A stretch of 27,757 nt of DNA from CAYLNK01 sp964384675 (lineage in GTDB: Bacteria; Acidobacteriota; Thermoanaerobaculia; UBA5066). The notes under the pieces are model-generated. The model saw only the letters and a program-made list of their open reading frames with translations, searched no databases and had not been told where the DNA came from. The position numbers and the translations under genes are program-made. The stretch spans positions 1 through 27,757 of the forward strand of contig CAYLNK010000051.1 of assembly GCA_964384675.1 (NCBI GenBank), given 5' to 3'. This document shows positions 7,736-16,419 of the stretch, one piece after another (within the stretch, counting starts at the first letter, position 1; every line of letters starts with the position of its first letter).

Positions 7736-9799
7736 ATGAGAAACGACCGCGCCGCCTCCTGGATCTTCGCCCTCGTCCTCGCGCCCGCGACGCTCGCCGC
7801 CGCCGAGCCGGCGCGGAAGACCGCGCTCCTGCCCGACGACCGCCTCGCCGCGATCGTGGCCGAGGCGTCCGCCGCACCGGTGAAGGACGCGGTGGCGACG
7901 CTCGCCCAGTGGCACCGCGTGCAGGCGTCGGCGGGCTTCCACGACGCGGCGGCCTTCATCGCGGCCCGCGCCCGCGCCTACGGCCTCGAGGACGTGACGA
8001 TCCATTCGTTCCCGGCGGACGGCGTCACCCGCTACGGCACGTTTCTCTCGTATCTCGGCTGGGAGGCGACGTCCGGTGTGCTCTCCGAGGCCGGCCCGAA
8101 GGGGGCCACGCTCGCCGACTACTCGAAGATGAAGGTCGCGCTGGCCGACTACAGCAACTCCGCCGACGTCACCGCGGCGCTCGTCGACGTGGGCACGGGG
8201 GTCAAGGAAGAGGACTACGCGGGGAAGGACGTGCGCGGCAAGCTCGTCCTGGCCGGCGGCAACGTCGCGCTCGTCCACGCCCTGGCCGTCGAGAAGAAGG
8301 GGGCGGCCGGCATCGTCAGCCACCAGCAGAACCAGACGACGGGCTGGAGCGGAGACTACCCGGACAACGTGCGCTGGGGCCACCTCTCGCCCTACAACGT
8401 CAAGAACACGTTCGCGTTCATGGTCTCCCTCAAGAAGGCGCGCGAGCTTTCCGGGCGCCTCGCCCGCGGCGAGGAGATCCGCCTCCACGCCAGGGTCGTG
8501 GCAAAGGTCGTCCCCGACGCGTTCGAGGTGGTGACGGGCCTCATCAAGGGGAGCGACCCCGCGGCCGGCGAGGTCCTCGTCACGTCGCACCTCTGCCACC
8601 AGTCCCCCGGCGCCAACGACGACGCCAGCGGCGCCGCCACCGCGCTGGAGGTGGCGCGCGTCACCGCGAAGCTCGTCAAGGACGGGAAGCTGCCGCGCCC
8701 GCGCCGGACGATCCGCTTCGTCTGGCCGCCCGAGATCTCCGGCACGCAGGCGTACCTCTTCCGCAACCCCGACGTGGTGCGCGCCGCGAAGGCCGCGATC
8801 CATCTGGACATGGTCGGCGGGAGCCACGCGGTCACCAAGGCGATCCTCCACCTCACCCGCACGCCCGCCTCTCTCCCGAGCGCGGTGAGCGACGTCTCCG
8901 CGGTCTTCGGCGAGTACGTCATCGACGGGAGCCGCCGCGCCGCCATGACCGGCGACGCCGCCGACGCGATCTACGCGCCGGACGGCACGAAGGAGATGCT
9001 GGTGGCGGACGTCTCCCCGTTCACGATGGGGAGCGACCACGACGTGCTCCAGGAGGGGAGCTACCGGATCCCCACGGTCTACCTGAACGACTGGCCCGAC
9101 GTCTTCATCCACACCAACAACGACCTGCCCTCGAACCTCGACCCGACGAAGCTGCGACGGGTCTCGGTGATCGCCACGGCCTCGAGCTACTTCCTGGCGT
9201 CCGCGGGCCCGGACGAGGCGAAGCGCCTGGCCCTCGAGACGTTCGCCCGCGGCGCCGGACGGCAGGGCGACGCGCTCCGTCGCGCGCTCCTGGTGGGCGA
9301 CGCCGGCCCGGTGACCGTCGAGCGGTTCGAGGAGGCGCAGCGGATCGTGGAGGAGGCGGCGCGCGTCGAGCGCGAGGCGCTGGCATCGGTGAAGGCGTTC
9401 GCCCCCGGTGACGGCGGCGTGGCGACGCTCGTCGACTCCCTCGCCGCCGCGATCGCGGCGCGGGCCAAGGAAGGCCGCGACGCCGTGACCCGTCACGTGG
9501 CGATCCCGGCCGCCGTCGTGCCCGAGGACCCCGCCGCGCGCGTCGTCCCGAAGCGGAACGCCGAGCCGAGGGGCCCCGTGAGCGTCTACTACGGCGACTA
9601 CCTCCTCGAGAAGCTCGGGGCCAGCTCCACGGTGGACGAGATGGTCCAGTACGAGACCCTCAACCTGGTGGACGGCAAGCGCACCGCCCGCGAGATCCGC
9701 GACGTGCTCCGCACCTACGCGCCGGTCTCGAGCCAGGACGTCGTCGACTACCTGAAGCTGCTCGAGAAGGCGGGCCTGGTCACTCTCGGAACGAAGTAA
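7736..9799 (+). CDS. Exported M28-family metallopeptidase with PA-like domain
   Basis: This 687-aa protein starts at an ATG with GGGAG upstream. A signal peptide is likely (WIFALVLAPATLAAAEPA, cleavage near residue 23). A PA-like region spans about 143-260 (VRGKLVLAGGNVALVHALAVEKKGAAGIVSHQ). The M28 zinc core follows: SHLCH (H285 or H288), GANDDASG (D295/D296), PPEISGT (E333), HLDMVGG (D358) and FIHTNND (H459). M28 peptidases are co-catalytic di-zinc aminopeptidases or carboxypeptidases. Here the residue before the ligand Glu is Pro332, where classical members have the general-base Glu, so activity is uncertain. The last 60 or so residues (VDEMVQYETLNLVDGKRTAREIRDVL ... YLKLLEKAGLV) resemble a PqqD-like or winged-helix segment. 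It lies between the dehydrogenase and GTPase genes in one tight cluster. Confidence 0.83.
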   Translation: MRNDRAASWIFALVLAPATLAAAEPARKTALLPDDRLAAIVAEASAAPVKDAVATLAQWHRVQASAGFHDAAAFIAARARAYGLEDVTIHSFPADGVTRYGTFLSYLGWEATSGVLSEAGPKGATLADYSKMKVALADYSNSADVTAALVDVGTGVKEEDYAGKDVRGKLVLAGGNVALVHALAVEKKGAAGIVSHQQNQTTGWSGDYPDNVRWGHLSPYNVKNTFAFMVSLKKARELSGRLARGEEIRLHARVVAKVVPDAFEVVTGLIKGSDPAAGEVLVTSHLCHQSPGANDDASGAATALEVARVTAKLVKDGKLPRPRRTIRFVWPPEISGTQAYLFRNPDVVRAAKAAIHLDMVGGSHAVTKAILHLTRTPASLPSAVSDVSAVFGEYVIDGSRRAAMTGDAADAIYAPDGTKEMLVADVSPFTMGSDHDVLQEGSYRIPTVYLNDWPDVFIHTNNDLPSNLDPTKLRRVSVIATASSYFLASAGPDEAKRLALETFARGAGRQGDALRRALLVGDAGPVTVERFEEAQRIVEEAARVEREALASVKAFAPGDGGVATLVDSLAAAIAARAKEGRDAVTRHVAIPAAVVPEDPAARVVPKRNAEPRGPVSVYYGDYLLEKLGASSTVDEMVQYETLNLVDGKRTAREIRDVLRTYAPVSSQDVVDYLKLLEKAGLVTLGTK

Positions 9800-9825
9800 G
9801 GGCCGGCGGGCCCGGGAGGCGGCGG

Positions 9826-10818
9826 ATGACGGCCAACCTCACCCCGCAGTACCACGACGCGGAGGAGCGCTTCAAGAACGGGGCGAGCCACGAGGAGCGC
9901 CTCGCGGCCCTCCGGGAGATGATCGCGCTCCTCCCGAAGCACAAGGGCACCGAGAAGCTCTACGCCGACCTGAAGAAGCGCCTTGCCAAGCTCGAGGCCG
10001 AGGTCGAGCACGTCGCCCACAGCGGGCGGCGCGCCGACCCGGGGCACGTGCGGCGCGAGGGGGCAGGGCAGTGGGTCCTCCTCGGCGAGCCGAACGCCGG
10101 CAAGTCGTCCCTCCTGGCGGCGCTCACGCACGCGCATCCGGAGATCGGCGACTACCCGTTCACCACGCGCGTGCCGCAGCCCGGGATGATGGCGTTCGAG
10201 GACGTGCAGGTGCAGCTCGTCGACACGCCCGCGGTGGCGGCGGGACACACCGAGCCGTACCTCCCGAACCTGGCCCACGACGCGGACGGCGTCCTCCTGG
10301 TGCTCGACGTGACCGCCGACGACGGCGAGCCCGCGGCCCGACAGCTCCTCGAGCTGCTCGCGAAGGCCCGGGTCTGGCCCCGCTCGCGCCCGCTGCCGTC
10401 CGACGCTCCGCCGTTCCTGGTGCACCGCCCCGTGCTGGTCCTCGGGAACAAGTGCGACCTCGACGATGACGAGGGGATGTTCGCGACGCTGGCGAAGGAG
10501 GCGATCGGATCCGACCTCCCGTACTTCGCCGTCTCGGCGCTGACCGGCGCCGGGCTCGACGCGCTCCGCCCCGTCCTCTTCGCGGAGCTGCGCCGGATCC
10601 GCGTCTACCCGAAGGAGCCGGGCAAGAAGCCCGACCTCACCTCACCGTTCGTCCTCCCGACCGGCGCCACGGTCCACGACCTGGCGGAGAGGGTCCACAA
10701 GGACGTCGCCGTGGCGCTCCGCTTCGCCCGGGTGTGGGGCCACGCGAAGTTCGACGGCCAGCAGGTCGACCGCCATCACGTCCTCTCGGACCGGGACGTG
10801 ATCGAGCTTCACATGTAG
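9826..10818 (+). CDS. DRG/OBG-type GTPase with C-terminal TGS domain
   Basis: This 330-aa protein starts at an ATG 7-12 nt after GGGAGGCGGCGG. An N-terminal helical segment with the sequence IALLPKHKGTEKLYADLKKRLAKLEAEVE is followed by a G domain: G1 GEPNAGKSS (87-95), switch region GDYPFTTRVPQPGM, G3 DTPA (133-136), G4 NKCD (208-211) and G5-like SAL. The C-terminal 75 or so residues (SPFVLPTGATVHDLAERVHKDV ... VLSDRDVIELHM) form a TGS domain. This layout matches the DRG branch of the OBG-HflX superfamily, translation-associated GTPases that are universal in archaea and eukaryotes and occur in some bacteria. It is the third gene of the + strand cluster and ends 4 bp before the stop of a convergent gene. 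Confidence 0.88.
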   Translation: MTANLTPQYHDAEERFKNGASHEERLAALREMIALLPKHKGTEKLYADLKKRLAKLEAEVEHVAHSGRRADPGHVRREGAGQWVLLGEPNAGKSSLLAALTHAHPEIGDYPFTTRVPQPGMMAFEDVQVQLVDTPAVAAGHTEPYLPNLAHDADGVLLVLDVTADDGEPAARQLLELLAKARVWPRSRPLPSDAPPFLVHRPVLVLGNKCDLDDDEGMFATLAKEAIGSDLPYFAVSALTGAGLDALRPVLFAELRRIRVYPKEPGKKPDLTSPFVLPTGATVHDLAERVHKDVAVALRFARVWGHAKFDGQQVDRHHVLSDRDVIELHM

Positions 10819-10822
10819 GGGT

Positions 10823-11563
10823 TCAGAGCTCGGGCAACGGGTCCTCGAAGGCGTCGACCGGGGCGGGCTGGTCTTCTGCCGGCAGCGACCATTTCACGAT
10901 CGCACGTCCGTCCAGGCTGGTGGCGTGGCGCACGAGGGCGGCGATCTCGTTCTGGAGCGACTTGACCGTCGCCGGGACCGTGGCCGCCACCGTCCAGACG
11001 CCCGAGGTGGCGGGACCGTCCTTCAGAGGGCTCTTGCGCCGCACGAGACGGTCGCGCGCCGCGACGAGCGCGACGACGCGCTGCCGCTCCTCGTCGTCGA
11101 CGAAGACCGCGAAGGACTGCGTCTTCGCCATCTCGTCGGCGAGCCGCCCGACGCCACGTCCCAGGAGCGCGGCCACGCGGTCACCGACGAGCTTCTCGAC
11201 CAGCGACGCCCGGTCCGGGAACTCGAGGGCTTGCGCGAACGTGATCGTCTCCGTGGAGCGGAGGAGGTCGGGGTTCTGGCGAAACACGAGGGCGAGGAGG
11301 TCGCCGACGTAGGCCAGGTAGAGATCGACGAGCCGGATCAGCGTCACCTCGCGCAGCACCTGGCTGTGCGACTCGGCCGCGCCGGGCTCCCCGCCCCCCT
11401 GCAGGGCGAGCCCGTCCGCCACGAACCGGAGGAAGGCGGAGACCGGAACCGAGCGCTCGACGAAGACCCGGAAGGGAGGCGTCACCCCGGAGACCCGCGA
11501 AGCGGCTTCCTCGTCGGGATCGGGGCCGGGGGTCAGGTCCCAGAAGCCATCTACTGTCGCCAC
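10823..11563 (-). CDS. Unrecognised 246-aa protein
   Basis: I do not recognise this protein. The likely start is a GTG at 11563 (MATVDGFWDLTPGPDPDEE). The N-terminus is acidic and Pro-rich; the rest is mostly helical and soluble, with no signal peptide or membrane segment. The region VLREVTLIRLVDLYLAYVGDLLALVFRQNPDLL followed by ALEFPDRASLVEKLVGDRVAALL loosely resembles helical HEPN-like proteins, but no clear R-x4-6-H nuclease motif is visible, so this is only a hint. It lies 73 bp downstream of the GNAT gene on the same strand. Codon use is strongly GC3 like its neighbours, supporting a real gene. Confidence 0.7.
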   Translation of the reverse strand: MATVDGFWDLTPGPDPDEEAASRVSGVTPPFRVFVERSVPVSAFLRFVADGLALQGGGEPGAAESHSQVLREVTLIRLVDLYLAYVGDLLALVFRQNPDLLRSTETITFAQALEFPDRASLVEKLVGDRVAALLGRGVGRLADEMAKTQSFAVFVDDEERQRVVALVAARDRLVRRKSPLKDGPATSGVWTVAATVPATVKSLQNEIAALVRHATSLDGRAIVKWSLPAEDQPAPVDAFEDPLPEL

Positions 11564-11636
11564 GGCCGTAATCTGGCCTACCGCCGCCGGGACGTCAATC
11601 TCCGCGGCCGGACGCCCCGCCCGGGACGTCCACGGC

Positions 11637-12101
11637 TCATCGATCGACGAGCCGGGTCAGCAGCTTCCGGTCGTGGTCGATGAAGCCGAGGCGCAGGTAG
11701 AGCGCCGTCGCCCGGGTGTTCGACCGCTCGGTCTCCAGGTGGACGGCGCGCAGTCCGAGGCCGGGCGCGAGGGCGAAGACCTCGTGCAGCACGCGCGTCC
11801 CGAGCCCGCGCCCCCGGTGGCCGGGCGCCACGTACAGCTCGTCGACGAATGCGGTGAGACCGCCGTACTCGATGCTGACGTAGAAGGAGAGGAACGTGTA
11901 CCCGACGGGCCGCGCCTCGGCCTCCACGAAGAAGATCCGCCCGACCGACGGGCTCCGCAGGATCGTCGCGAGCACCTCGCGTTTCTCCGATTCGGCGTAC
12001 GGGTAGTCGAAGTGAGCGTAGAAGTCGCGCACGAGCGGCAGGAGCGCGTCCAGATCGCCGGGGACCGCGGGGCGAAGGACCGGGGACGAGGCGGCGCTCA
12101 C
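11637..12101 (-). CDS. GNAT-family N-acetyltransferase
   Basis: This 154-aa protein has a typical GNAT layout: LRPAVPGDLDALLPLVRDFYAH at the start, a central FFVEAEARPVGYTFL strand pair, and the acetyl-CoA-binding motif A VDELYVAPGHRGRGLGTRVL (88-104, Q/R-x-x-G-x-G/A form RGRGLG). A C-terminal LETERSNTRATALYLRLGF motif B follows. It would transfer an acetyl group from acetyl-CoA to an amine; the substrate cannot be told from sequence. It lies upstream of the unrecognised 246-aa gene and 41 bp from the end of the 589-aa gene, all on the minus strand, so the three may form a loose operon. Confidence 0.9.
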   Translation of the reverse strand: MSAASSPVLRPAVPGDLDALLPLVRDFYAHFDYPYAESEKREVLATILRSPSVGRIFFVEAEARPVGYTFLSFYVSIEYGGLTAFVDELYVAPGHRGRGLGTRVLHEVFALAPGLGLRAVHLETERSNTRATALYLRLGFIDHDRKLLTRLVDR

Positions 12102-12142
12102 CTCGCCAGGATCTCACGGTCCTCGCCTGGTGCCCGCCCGGG

Positions 12143-13912
12143 TCACTCCATCTCGAGCCAGTCGAACCAGATCGGGTGCGAGTCCTTGTACCAGACGAGG
12201 ATCTCGCGGATCAGGTCCACCTTGTCGCGCGAGAGGACCGACTCGTCGATCCGGTCGAAGTGGATCCGGATCCCGTTGTCGCCGTGGAACGTGAGCGCCT
12301 CCGAGCAGAGCGTCTGCAGCTCGTTGCGGATCCGCCCGGAGTCCGACACCTTCACCGGACGCGTCCGGTAGTCCTGCCCGCGGTAGAAGCGGTCGAGGAG
12401 CGGCGAGAAGACGAGCCGGCTCTCCTCGAACGGCTTCATCAGGCGCAGCGTGAGCCGCACCTCCAGGATCCCCCGCTCGGACGCCGCCCGCGTGGTGATC
12501 CGATACACCCCCTGCGAGATCTGCTCCACGCCCGGTGTCCCGCTGTACGGGTCGGGGAGCATGTAGCCCATCAGCGCCAGGCTGTGCCATTCCTTCTTCT
12601 GGAAGAAGTCGTCGACGACGACCGTCCTCTTCCCGAGCGGCATCCCCGCTTCCCGCGCGTTGACGAGGATGCCGGCGTAGGCGACCGCCTCGGCGACGCT
12701 CACCTCGCGCTCGAGCACCTCGCCGAGCCGCCGCGGGAACGCCGGGTCCGCCGGGTCGAGGAAGAGGAGCAGCCGCTCCCGCTCGTACGAGACGTCGAAC
12801 TTCGACGTGAAGACGCAGAGCGACGTGCGGTTCCCGAGGATCGGGTCGAGGCTGGCGGCCTGGATCGCCTCGGCCGACGCGGCGTAGCCGTCGGTGATGA
12901 AGAGGTGGAGCGTGCCGTCGGCGTCGGTGTACGGCCCCACCCGGAACGTCGGCGCGTACGTGCCCGACTCGGTGAAGACCCCGAGGCCGGACGGCAGGGG
13001 GAAGCCGTCCTCCACGAGGTGCGCGCCCACCAGCCGCCACTCGTCCCACAGCTTGCCGATCCGCTTCTCACGCGGCGCGCCGCGCAGCGTCCAGACGTGG
13101 ACGTTCTCGCGCGCCAGGCCGGGATACGTCTTCCGGATCGTCTCCATCACCAGGGAGCGGGGCGCGAGGAAGTCGAGGAGGACGTGGGCGTCCGCCGCCT
13201 TCTCCACCACCGCGCGCGGGAGCGCCAGGCAGCCGACGTAGCCCTCGTACGGGCGGGCCATCCGGATCGGCTGGTCGAAGAGGTGGAAGACGGTCATCGG
13301 CCCGGTGGCCGCGCCGCGGGCGAAGCGCGAGGTGTTCTCCAGCGTATCGATGGCGGCGCCCCAGATCGTCAGCTGGGCCGCGACCAGCTCCGTCCAGAAC
13401 GCGTTCCAGTCGTACCCGTGGTCGTTGATGAAGCGGTGGACCCGCCGCTCCAGGAACCGCGCCACCTGCGGCCGCGCGTAGACGCGACCGAAGCCGAGGA
13501 GCGGGTTCGAGCCCATGTCGGGCGTCTCTCCCCCCTTCGGCATCAGCCCCTCGCCCAGGCACACCATGATGGCGTGGTTCTCGGGGAGGTTCCGCGTCAG
13601 GTACCAGAGCCCCTCGGAGAGCGCGTAAGCGGAAGCCGCGTCGGCGTCCTTCTTGATCCGGTTCGCCTCGGCCGCGGAGAGCCCCTTAGCTTCCCCGTAC
13701 CGCCCGAAGAGCCGTGTCCCGAGCGCGGTGACGCCCGTCGCCACGATGAGGGCCTTCTCGAGCTGCGCTCCGACGAAGGAGATGTCCTCGGAGGCCTGGC
13801 CCTGGATCCACGTCTCCTCGACGGCCTCGAGCCAGAGGTGGAAGCGTCCGAGCACGGGTCGCGCCGCGAACGCCCACTGGGCGATCAGGTCGCGTTCCGC
13901 TCGCGTATCCAC
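12143..13912 (-). CDS. Unrecognised 589-aa protein
   Basis: I cannot assign this 589-aa protein to a family. The apparent start is a GTG at 13912 (MDTRAERDLIAQWAFAARPVLGRF), with no convincing ribosome binding site. There is no signal peptide and no obvious membrane segment. The N-terminal third is helical (ALIVATGVTALGTRLFGRYGEAKGLSAAEANRIKKD). Trp-, Phe- and Tyr-rich segments lie in the middle (GPMTVFHLFDQPIRMARPYEGYVG) and at the C-terminus (ILVWYKDSHPIWFDWLEME). Uniform GC-rich codon use and a single long frame support a real gene. It is divergent from the aminotransferase gene with a 66-bp gap, so the two may share a promoter region. Confidence 0.75.
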   Translation of the reverse strand: MDTRAERDLIAQWAFAARPVLGRFHLWLEAVEETWIQGQASEDISFVGAQLEKALIVATGVTALGTRLFGRYGEAKGLSAAEANRIKKDADAASAYALSEGLWYLTRNLPENHAIMVCLGEGLMPKGGETPDMGSNPLLGFGRVYARPQVARFLERRVHRFINDHGYDWNAFWTELVAAQLTIWGAAIDTLENTSRFARGAATGPMTVFHLFDQPIRMARPYEGYVGCLALPRAVVEKAADAHVLLDFLAPRSLVMETIRKTYPGLARENVHVWTLRGAPREKRIGKLWDEWRLVGAHLVEDGFPLPSGLGVFTESGTYAPTFRVGPYTDADGTLHLFITDGYAASAEAIQAASLDPILGNRTSLCVFTSKFDVSYERERLLLFLDPADPAFPRRLGEVLEREVSVAEAVAYAGILVNAREAGMPLGKRTVVVDDFFQKKEWHSLALMGYMLPDPYSGTPGVEQISQGVYRITTRAASERGILEVRLTLRLMKPFEESRLVFSPLLDRFYRGQDYRTRPVKVSDSGRIRNELQTLCSEALTFHGDNGIRIHFDRIDESVLSRDKVDLIREILVWYKDSHPIWFDWLEME

Positions 13913-13978
13913 CGGAGGAGGAGTTTAGCCCCGCCGGCCAGGCCCGGCGCTCTGGATTCCCGCTGCTAAGCTCCCGCC

Positions 13979-15223
13979 GTGTCACCCAAACGAACCCTGA
14001 TCGAGCGGGCGGCCCGCGTCTCCGCGCGCGGGCAGCAGATGCCTCCCTCCCCGATCCGCAAGCTGATGCCCCTCGCAAACGCGGCGAAGGGCCGGGGCGT
14101 GAAGGTCTACCACCTGAACATCGGGCAGCCCGACCTGGAGACGCCCGCCCCGCTCCGGAAGCGGCTGGCCACCATCACCGAGAAGGTGTACGCCTACTCG
14201 CCGTCGGGCGGCACGCCGGAGTACCTGGAATCGCTCCACGTCTACTACCGGAAGCGGGGCATCGACCTCGCTCCGGGACAGATCGTCGCGACCACGGGCG
14301 GCAGCGAGGCCGCGCTCTTCTCTTTCATGGCCGTCGCCGACCCGGGGGACCAGCTCCTCGTCGTGGAGCCGTTCTACACGAACTACCACAGCTTCGCGGC
14401 GATGGCGGGGGCCTCGCTCGTCCCGCTCACCTCCCACGGCGAGGACGGATTCCACCTCCCCGCGCGCGCCGAGTGGGAGAAGGCCCTCACACCGAAGACG
14501 CGAGCCGTCATCGTCTGCAACCCGAGCAACCCGACCGGGACGGTCTACTCCCGCGACGAGCTCCTGCAGGTGGCGTCGTTCTGCCGCGACCACGGCCTCT
14601 TCCTGATCTCCGACGAGGTGTACCGCGAGTTCGTCTACGACGGTCGCGAGGCGGTGAGCGCGCACACCCTCGTTGGTTACGAGGACCTCGCGATCGTGGT
14701 CGACAGCCTCTCCAAGAGGTACAGCGCCTGCGGCATCCGGCTCGGCTCGGTCTCGTCACGGAACCGCGAGGTGATGGAGGCGATCGACCGGATGGCCCAG
14801 GGCCGCCTCTCGCCGCCGGGGCTCGCCCAGCGCATCGCCCCCGGCGCCCTCGAGCTGGGGCCCGAGTACACCGAGGGAGTCGTCGCCGAGTACCAGAGGC
14901 GCCGCGACGTCCTGTACGAGGGGCTGAGCCGCATCCCCGGCGTCTTCCTGAGGAAGCCTGAGGGAGCGTTCTATTTCGTGGCGCGTCTCCCGATCGACGA
15001 CAGCGAGGCGTTCGCGGCCTGGCTCCTCTCCGACTTCTCGCACGAGGGAGCGACGGTGATGGTCGCCCCGGCGCCCGGCTTCTACGCGACGCCGGGGCTG
15101 GGGAAGGACGAGGTGCGCATCGCCTACGTGCTGGGAGAGCCGGACCTCCGCGCGTCGATCGCGATCCTGAAGGAAGCGATCCGCGTCTACCGGAAGGAGA
15201 GGGACCTGCCGCCTCACTCCTGA
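13979..15223 (+). CDS. PLP-dependent aminotransferase, class I/II
   Basis: This 414-aa protein begins at GTG 13979. A later ATG at 14039 (MPPSPIRKL) is an alternative, but the extra 20 residues fit the helix seen at the start of relatives. Fold-type I aminotransferase landmarks are clear: HLNIGQPD near residue 45, YSPSGGTPE (73-81), a TTGGSEAAL phosphate-site segment (105-113), CNPSNPTG (180-187), SDEVYREF (211-218) with the PLP-contacting Asp and Tyr, and the Schiff-base lysine K246 in DSLSKRYSACGIRLG. These enzymes transfer an amino group between an amino acid and a 2-oxo acid; the aspartate/aromatic aminotransferase subgroup is likely but not certain. Its 3' end overlaps the convergent exported-protein gene by 10 bp. 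Confidence 0.92.
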   Translation: MSPKRTLIERAARVSARGQQMPPSPIRKLMPLANAAKGRGVKVYHLNIGQPDLETPAPLRKRLATITEKVYAYSPSGGTPEYLESLHVYYRKRGIDLAPGQIVATTGGSEAALFSFMAVADPGDQLLVVEPFYTNYHSFAAMAGASLVPLTSHGEDGFHLPARAEWEKALTPKTRAVIVCNPSNPTGTVYSRDELLQVASFCRDHGLFLISDEVYREFVYDGREAVSAHTLVGYEDLAIVVDSLSKRYSACGIRLGSVSSRNREVMEAIDRMAQGRLSPPGLAQRIAPGALELGPEYTEGVVAEYQRRRDVLYEGLSRIPGVFLRKPEGAFYFVARLPIDDSEAFAAWLLSDFSHEGATVMVAPAPGFYATPGLGKDEVRIAYVLGEPDLRASIAILKEAIRVYRKERDLPPHS

Positions 15224-16419
15224 GATCGGGCGACGGGCACGGCCTCCAGCCGCCGCAGGGCCCGTTCACCGACCCTCCGGGCCACCGTGAACCGCAGCTT
15301 CGTCGCCGGCTTCTCGTGGTCGTCGGCGAAGACGTCGAGAACGGCGATCCAGCAGGCCTTGGCACCGGGACAGGGCAGGGGATCCTCCAGCTCCGTGACG
15401 GGACGCTTGCCGGCCAGCCGGCCGTGCCATTCCCGCCAGGCCGCGGGGCCTTCGGCGGCGGCATCCACCCCCCACGTCCGGGCGATCTCCCAGGGTGTGC
15501 TCACCCAGTCGTCGACGAAGCCGAGCGGGTCCTCCGCGACGGGGCTGGCCAGCTCGACGCGGTCCCCCGAGATCCGACCCACGATCAGCTGGGGCCGCGC
15601 CACGCGCCCGCCGTCGAGGCTCCGCGAGCTCTCGAACTCGACCCGGAGCGCGCCGCGCGCGAGCTTCAGCTTCAGGGAAAGCGGCTCGTCCCGACTCCCC
15701 ATGTAGATCGAGCGCTCCAGCGAGAGCAGGCGAAGCGGGCGCTCGGGATCGACTCCGGGGCGCTGCACTTCGACCCACAGGTTCTGCCAGTTGGACGTAC
15801 ACCAGGGGCTGACCTCGCCGGTCAGCACGAGAGGCCGCCCGGTCTCGTCCCGGGAGATCGCGGCTCGGAAGCACCCCTTCGCCTGCGAGACCGACTCGTA
15901 GGCGTGCGCCGCCGTCGTGAGGACCAGGCGCCAGCGTCCGTCCCGCCGCTCGAAGAGCCAGAGGACGCCGTCCGATCCGCAGGGGATGGCGAAGGAAGCC
16001 GTGACCGCGAGGAGATCCGGCTCGCCCGGGGGTCGCTGCACGCCCAGGGAGGCGACGTCGCCGTACGGCCGCCCGTTCGCCGGAGCCTCCCCGTGATGCG
16101 GCCAGAGCACCACCCCCTGGCCGGCCAGGCCCTCCCGGAGCGCGGCCGCGATCCGTTCCGGATCCGGATTCTCCGAAACGGAGGAAATGACCGAAGAGAC
16201 GTACGCCCCGAAGGCGGCCTTCAAGGCCCGGAGGCCCGACCGGCCGGCCGGAGGGACGTCCGTAGAGTCCTCCTCGACGTCCACGGAGCGGAGGGTCGTC
16301 GACGAGGCCGCGACCCGTCGGGCCGGCGCGGGATCCCGATGGGAAGCGCCTTCGGCACCGAGCGCGAGGGTGAGGGCCAGGAACATCGCAGCGAGCTTCA
16401 TCGCGAGACCAGTCTGCAT
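15214..16419 (-). CDS. Unrecognised exported protein
   Basis: A protein of 401 aa from the ATG at 16419, or 395 aa from the ATG at 16401, which would begin directly with the signal peptide MKLAAMFLALTLALGAEGASH; neither start has a clear ribosome binding site. After the signal, a low-complexity segment leads into a beta-rich body with Arg-, Trp- and Cys-containing stretches (FAIPCGSDGVLWLFERRDGRWRLVLTTAAHAYESV, WVSTPWEIARTWGVDA). A predicted C-terminal strand region includes PCPGAKACWIAVLDVFADDHEKPATKLRF. Four or more cysteines (PCGSDG, AKGCF, SPWCTSN, CPGAKAC) could pair outside the cytoplasm. I do not recognise the family. It is the last ordinary chromosomal gene before the CRISPR locus. 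Confidence 0.72.
   Translation of the reverse strand: MQTGLAMKLAAMFLALTLALGAEGASHRDPAPARRVAASSTTLRSVDVEEDSTDVPPAGRSGLRALKAAFGAYVSSVISSVSENPDPERIAAALREGLAGQGVVLWPHHGEAPANGRPYGDVASLGVQRPPGEPDLLAVTASFAIPCGSDGVLWLFERRDGRWRLVLTTAAHAYESVSQAKGCFRAAISRDETGRPLVLTGEVSPWCTSNWQNLWVEVQRPGVDPERPLRLLSLERSIYMGSRDEPLSLKLKLARGALRVEFESSRSLDGGRVARPQLIVGRISGDRVELASPVAEDPLGFVDDWVSTPWEIARTWGVDAAAEGPAAWREWHGRLAGKRPVTELEDPLPCPGAKACWIAVLDVFADDHEKPATKLRFTVARRVGERALRRLEAVPVARSQE

Noticed and set aside
7505..9496. 663-aa minus-strand frame opposite the M28 gene
   Set aside because: Composition is typical of an antisense frame in GC-rich DNA (Val/Arg/Asp-rich), while the + strand has zinc motifs and a signal peptide.
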